Positions 60,372-64,000 of a stretch of DNA of 64,000 nt are shown here, in pieces. This stretch comes from Streptomyces sp. L-9-10 (GTDB lineage Bacteria > Actinomycetota > Actinomycetes > Streptomycetales > Streptomycetaceae). The stretch's first letter is position 1. Every line of letters begins with the position of its first letter. The stretch is taken from contig NZ_PHRF01000027.1 of the NCBI RefSeq assembly GCF_004151105.1, positions 113,008 to 177,007 on the forward strand, read 5' to 3'. The position numbers and the translations under genes are program-made. The notes beneath the pieces are model-generated. The model did no database searches. It saw only the letters and a list, made by a program, of their open reading frames with translations, and was not told the DNA's origin.

Positions 60372-62270
60372 GTGGCGGAGGACCGGGCGGACGGACAGGG
60401 AGCGAGCGGTACGGAGGGCGGCGCGGGGGCCGGCGGACGGCGCGGCGCGCGGAACAGTGCGGGGGACGGTGGACGGCGCGGCGCGCGGCCTCTGAGCCGG
60501 CGCAGGCTGGGCGGCGGGATACTGGCCCTGGGCGGGGCCCTCGCCGTGGCACCGATCCCGTTCGCCGACGGCGCGGCCCGCGCCGCCGCGGCGGGACCGC
60601 GTGGTGGGTCCGGTGGCAGGGCGCGGACGACGCTGCGGCACGGCTCCGCCGAGCGGGCCGGCCTCCTCCCCGGCCAGCTGGACCGGCTGGTCGACGAGGC
60701 GACGGCCTTCCTCGGTCCCTCCCCCGCACATCCCTGGTACGCGGGCGCGGTGCTGCTCGCCGGGCGCGGGGGGACGGTCGCCCTGCACCGGCCGCTCGGT
60801 GCGGCCGTGCGCTACGCGGCCTACGACGAGAAGACCGACACCGGAGTGGAGCTGCCGCCGGAGCGGCGGATCGCGATGGCCGAGGACACGGTCTTCGATC
60901 TCGCCTCCCTCTCCAAGCTGTTCACCTCGATCCTCGCCGTCCAGCAGATCGAGCGCGGAGCACTGGAGCTGACGGCCCGCGTCACCACGTATCTCCCGGA
61001 GTTCGGGCGGGCGGGCAAGCAGGACGTGACCGTGCGCCAGCTGCTCACGCACACGTCCGGCTTCCGCGCCTGGGTCCCGCTCTATACGGCGCCGACGTAC
61101 GAGGGCAAGCTCCAGCTGCTGTGGGACGAGGCCCCGGTGAGCCCGCCCGGTACGGCCTATCTGTACTCGGACCTCAATCTGATCTCGCTCCAGCTGATCC
61201 TGGAGCGGATCACCGGTCACACGCTGGACACCCTGCTCCGCGACGAGATCACCGCTCCGCTCTCGATGCACCGCACGCGCTACAACCCGCCCGCCTCCTG
61301 GAGACCGAAGATCGCCGCCACCGAGGACGCGCGCCGGCCGTGGTCCGGGCTCGACCGGGGGCTGGTGTGGGGCGAGGTGCACGACGAGAACGCCTACAGC
61401 CTCGGCGGGGTCGCGGGCCACGCCGGGGTCTTCTCCCCCGCCTGGGACCTGGCGATCCTCGCCCGTACGCTGCTGAACGGCGGCGCGTACGGCCGGGCCC
61501 GGATCCTGCGGCCCGAGTCCGTGGAGCTGATGTTCACCGACTTCAACTCCGGCTTCCCCGGCGACGCCCACGGACTGGGCTTCGAGCTCTACCAGCACTG
61601 GTACATGGGCGCGATGGCCACCCCGGGCACGGCGGGCCACACCGGGTTCACCGGCACCAGTCTCGTCCTCGACCCGACGACCGACTCCTTCCTGATCGTG
61701 CTCGGCAACTCGGTGCACCCCGTACGGAGCTGGCGGTCCGGCAGCGCGCCGCGCGTCGCGACGGCCGACCGGATGGCACGCGCCGTCGCGGTGCGGCCCG
61801 CGCATGGCCGAACCGCGTGGTTCTCCGGCATGGCGGGCGCCACGACGGCCACGCTGACCCTGCCCCCGGTCACGGCCCGCGCCGGGGTGCTGCGCTGTTC
61901 GCTGTGGTGGGACACCGAGCCGGACGCGGACGGACTGTTCCTGGAGGCGTCGGCCGACGCCGGGACGAGCTGGCGGCCGGTGCCCTTCACGACCGTACGC
62001 GCCGGGCAGGAGCCGCTGGCGCACCCGGCGGGTACGGCCACGGGCTGGTCGGGGCGCGTCTGGCACCGGCTGACCGCGGACCTGGCGGACTGGCGCGATA
62101 CGGCGGTGCGGCTGCGCTGGCGGTACACGACGGACCGGCTGTACGTGGGACGCGGCGCGTACGTGGACGGGCTGCGGATCGATGACGGCGGGAGCCCGGT
62201 CTTCGACGAGGCGCGTCGGAAGGACGCGGCGCGCATCGAGGCGGCCGGCTGGGTGGTGTCGGAGGACTGA
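60372..62270 (+). CDS. Tat-exported serine hydrolase (beta-lactamase/DD-peptidase fold)
   Basis: A 632-residue secreted protein. A ~40-residue Gly/Arg-rich N-region precedes the Tat signal (SRRRLGGGILALGGALAVAP, ~42-62). The beta-lactamase-fold domain has FDLASLSKLFTS (SxxK with catalytic Ser), YLYSDLN (YxN equivalent) and HTGFTG (KTG-like) motifs. The C-terminal ~150 residues (LRCSLWWDTEPDADGLFLEA onward) form an immune-inhibitor-A-like beta-sandwich. It is probably an esterase, amidase or DD-peptidase. The GTG at 60372 follows GGGAGG. Confidence 0.86.
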   Translation: MAEDRADGQGASGTEGGAGAGGRRGARNSAGDGGRRGARPLSRRRLGGGILALGGALAVAPIPFADGAARAAAAGPRGGSGGRARTTLRHGSAERAGLLPGQLDRLVDEATAFLGPSPAHPWYAGAVLLAGRGGTVALHRPLGAAVRYAAYDEKTDTGVELPPERRIAMAEDTVFDLASLSKLFTSILAVQQIERGALELTARVTTYLPEFGRAGKQDVTVRQLLTHTSGFRAWVPLYTAPTYEGKLQLLWDEAPVSPPGTAYLYSDLNLISLQLILERITGHTLDTLLRDEITAPLSMHRTRYNPPASWRPKIAATEDARRPWSGLDRGLVWGEVHDENAYSLGGVAGHAGVFSPAWDLAILARTLLNGGAYGRARILRPESVELMFTDFNSGFPGDAHGLGFELYQHWYMGAMATPGTAGHTGFTGTSLVLDPTTDSFLIVLGNSVHPVRSWRSGSAPRVATADRMARAVAVRPAHGRTAWFSGMAGATTATLTLPPVTARAGVLRCSLWWDTEPDADGLFLEASADAGTSWRPVPFTTVRAGQEPLAHPAGTATGWSGRVWHRLTADLADWRDTAVRLRWRYTTDRLYVGRGAYVDGLRIDDGGSPVFDEARRKDAARIEAAGWVVSED

Positions 62271-62386
62271 CGGTGGTGACCGCCTCCGGACGATGACCGC
62301 GTGGTACGAGACACGCGGGCCCGGCGGGATGTGCGCGTCAGGGTTCCGGGGCCGGCGACGGGGGCGCCGACAGCGGGGACGCGCGC

Positions 62387-64000
62387 TCAGCGGCCCCTGG
62401 TGCCGTGCTGCTGGCGCAACGCGGCGACCTGGCGGTACAGCTCCACCGCCTCCGCTCCCCGTCCCAGCTGTTCCAGGCAGTGCGCCTCGTCGTTCCTGGC
62501 CGCCAGGGTCTCCGGGTGGACGGGGCCCAGGACCCGGTCCCGGGCCTCCGCGACCCTGCGGTAGACGGTCAGGGCCTCGGGCCAGCGCTCCAGCCAGCCC
62601 AGGCCGACGGCGATCTCCCGGCGGCTGACGAGGGTGTCGGGGTGGTCGGCGCCGAGGACCTGTTCCCGGGCCGCGCACACCTCACGGGCCTCCGCGAGCG
62701 CCTCGTCCCAGCGGGCGAGGCGGCCCAGGTTGACCCCGAAGCCGTGCCGGGCCCGGAGGGTCTCCGGATGCAGCGGCCCCTGGACACGGCTCCGGTCGGC
62801 GACGAGCCCGCGGTACAGATCGAGGGCCTCCTCGCTGCGGCCCAGCCGTCCCAGGCTGATACCGATCTCGTAGCGCGCGGAGAGTGTGTCGGGGTGGTCG
62901 GGGCCCAGCGCGCGGGCGCGGACGGCGGCCACCTCACGGTAGGCGCCCAGCGCCTCCGGCCAGCGGCCGAGCCGCCCCAGCGCATAACCCACCTCGTACT
63001 GGCTGACCAGCGTGTCGGGATGGTCGGCGCCGAGCACCCGGGCGCGCGCCACGGCGACCGAGTGGGCCAGCCGGTAGGCGTCCTCCAGGCGGCCGAGACG
63101 GCTGAGGTTGTACGCCAGGTTGTGGCGGCAGCGCAGGGTGTCCGGATGGTCGGGGCCCATGGTGCGCTCGCGCGAGGCGAGCACCGCGGCGAACACGTCA
63201 TGGGCCTCGAAATGCCGGCCGAGCTGCCCCAGCGCGAACGCCGTCTCCTGGCGGGCGGCCAGCGTCTCCGGATGGTCCTGGCCGAGCGCGCGGGCCCGCC
63301 CCTCCGCGACGCGGGTGAACTCGCGCAGCGCGTCCGCCGCACGCCCGGTCCTGCTGAGCGTGAACCCGACCTCGTACCGGCTGGCGAGGGTGTCGGGATG
63401 GTCGGGGCCGAGGGCGTGCTCGCGTTCCGCGGCGACCGCGCGGTGCACCTCGCCCGCCTCCTCCCAGCGGCCTAGCCGGCCGAGGCTCAGACCGGCGTTG
63501 TGCCGGCTGACGAGGACCGCGAGCTGCTCGGGGGACGGGGTGGGCCGCGCCGCGGCCGGGTACGTTCCGGTGGTGGCGCGCGGATCGGCCGGCCGGGTCC
63601 ACTCGCCGGTGAGGCCCGCGGAGTGGTCGGGCGGGGTGGGCCGCAGCACGGACACACCGGTCGCCTTGTGACCGGTGGTCATGGAGCGGGCCCAGGACGG
63701 CAGCCGGGAACCGCCCGACGGCGGCCCCGAGCCGCCAGGACCGTAGGGCGCGGGACCTTCGTCCCGCGCGGGGAACGCCGGGGGTGTGTGCGGCCCTGTG
63801 CTCACCGGGCCCGTACTGACCGGGCCCGTGTACCCGGGCGCCGTGCTCCCCGGGACCGTGCCCGCCGGGCCCTGGGCCGTACGCGCGGCGCCGATCCTGC
63901 GCCGCAGATCCCCCGCGTCGGCGGGCCGCTCCTCCGGTGTCTTGGCCAGCAGATCGAGGACGAGCCGGTCGAAGAACTCCGGCAGCTCCGACCGGTGCTT
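62387..64000 (-). CDS. Ser/Thr protein kinase with C-terminal TPR array (5' part missing)
   Basis: The window holds ~537 C-terminal residues. The kinase part is only the end of the catalytic domain (PEFFDRLVLDLLAKTPEERP, the region after the activation loop). A Pro/Gly/Thr-rich linker with repeated TGP follows (~35-110). Then come nine ~47-residue TPR/kinesin-light-chain-like units. Eight of them carry HP[DE]TL (for example HPDTLASRYEVGF, HPETLAARQETAF). Such TPR arrays are protein-binding scaffolds. The frame is open to the window edge. The kinase domain itself lies outside. Confidence 0.88.
   Translation of the reverse strand, partial: KHRSELPEFFDRLVLDLLAKTPEERPADAGDLRRRIGAARTAQGPAGTVPGSTAPGYTGPVSTGPVSTGPHTPPAFPARDEGPAPYGPGGSGPPSGGSRLPSWARSMTTGHKATGVSVLRPTPPDHSAGLTGEWTRPADPRATTGTYPAAARPTPSPEQLAVLVSRHNAGLSLGRLGRWEEAGEVHRAVAAEREHALGPDHPDTLASRYEVGFTLSRTGRAADALREFTRVAEGRARALGQDHPETLAARQETAFALGQLGRHFEAHDVFAAVLASRERTMGPDHPDTLRCRHNLAYNLSRLGRLEDAYRLAHSVAVARARVLGADHPDTLVSQYEVGYALGRLGRWPEALGAYREVAAVRARALGPDHPDTLSARYEIGISLGRLGRSEEALDLYRGLVADRSRVQGPLHPETLRARHGFGVNLGRLARWDEALAEAREVCAAREQVLGADHPDTLVSRREIAVGLGWLERWPEALTVYRRVAEARDRVLGPVHPETLAARNDEAHCLEQLGRGAEAVELYRQVAALRQQHGTRGR

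Noticed and set aside
1..64000. tRNA genes, CRISPR arrays or a biosynthetic gene cluster
   Set aside because: No cloverleaf-like sequences, no regular spacer-repeat arrays and no PKS, NRPS or terpene synthase genes were seen.

Overview
The window is chromosomal DNA from a Streptomyces or a close relative. It is GC-rich with strong third-position GC bias. It carries a complete conservon, an NsdA homologue, many Sec-, Tat- and lipoprotein-exported hydrolases, a solo DUF397 protein, and two genes with the rare TTA (bldA-dependent) codon. I found no tRNA, rRNA, CRISPR array, phage genes or full-length insertion sequence. Both ends cut through genes: a DEAD-box helicase at the left and a Ser/Thr kinase with tetratricopeptide repeats at the right.

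Layout. 1-1.4 kb: cold-adaptation pair, cspA followed by a DEAD-box RNA helicase. 1.7-9 kb: small membrane protein, GH16-like and GH15 glycosidases, VOC protein, TerC-like DUF475 protein, soluble transhydrogenase. 9.2-13.5 kb: conservon cvnA-B-C-D with the terminal cytochrome P450 (cvnE) reduced to a pseudogene, followed by a MITE-like element. 13.6-16.2 kb: a polar amino-acid-type ABC importer with overlapping genes. 16.5-24 kb: esterase, PucR-type regulator, methyltransferase, DUF5954-like protein, alditol oxidase, DUF1275 protein, Nudix hydrolase and a small exported protein. 24-31.4 kb: a PLP enzyme overlapping an MFS exporter, then TauE/SafE, DUF3533, a secreted protein, a second VOC protein, a UBP zinc-finger protein and a polysaccharide deacetylase lipoprotein.

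31.9-40.7 kb is an extracellular-degradation region: a Tat-exported PHP protein, then a three-gene operon (GH16 glucanase, GH18 chitinase, GH55-like beta-helix protein, all with ricin-type CBM13 modules), then a secreted endonuclease I. The operon looks aimed at fungal cell walls, and a DasR-like site lies in its upstream region. 40.9-44 kb holds two TetR modules, each with a visible palindrome. 44.1-48.6 kb holds a PAS-PP2C protein with altered metal ligands and a TTA codon, nsdA, and a divergent APH-like kinase. 48.9-54.7 kb: secreted amidase (TTG start), baeRF3 protein, GH95 fucosidase. 54.8-60.2 kb: two small Streptomyces proteins, a short protein divergent from paaK with a shared palindrome, an acyl-CoA synthetase and a ChaA-type antiporter. 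60.4-64 kb: Tat-exported serine hydrolase and the kinase/TPR protein.

The most notable observations are the decaying CvnE with a TTA codon in cvnC, the nearly duplicated CBM13 modules inside one operon, the PP2C protein with replaced metal-binding aspartates, the palindromes of the TetR and paaK modules, and the repeat-rich nsdA promoter region. All function calls come from reading motifs and from memory of the families. No database search was run.
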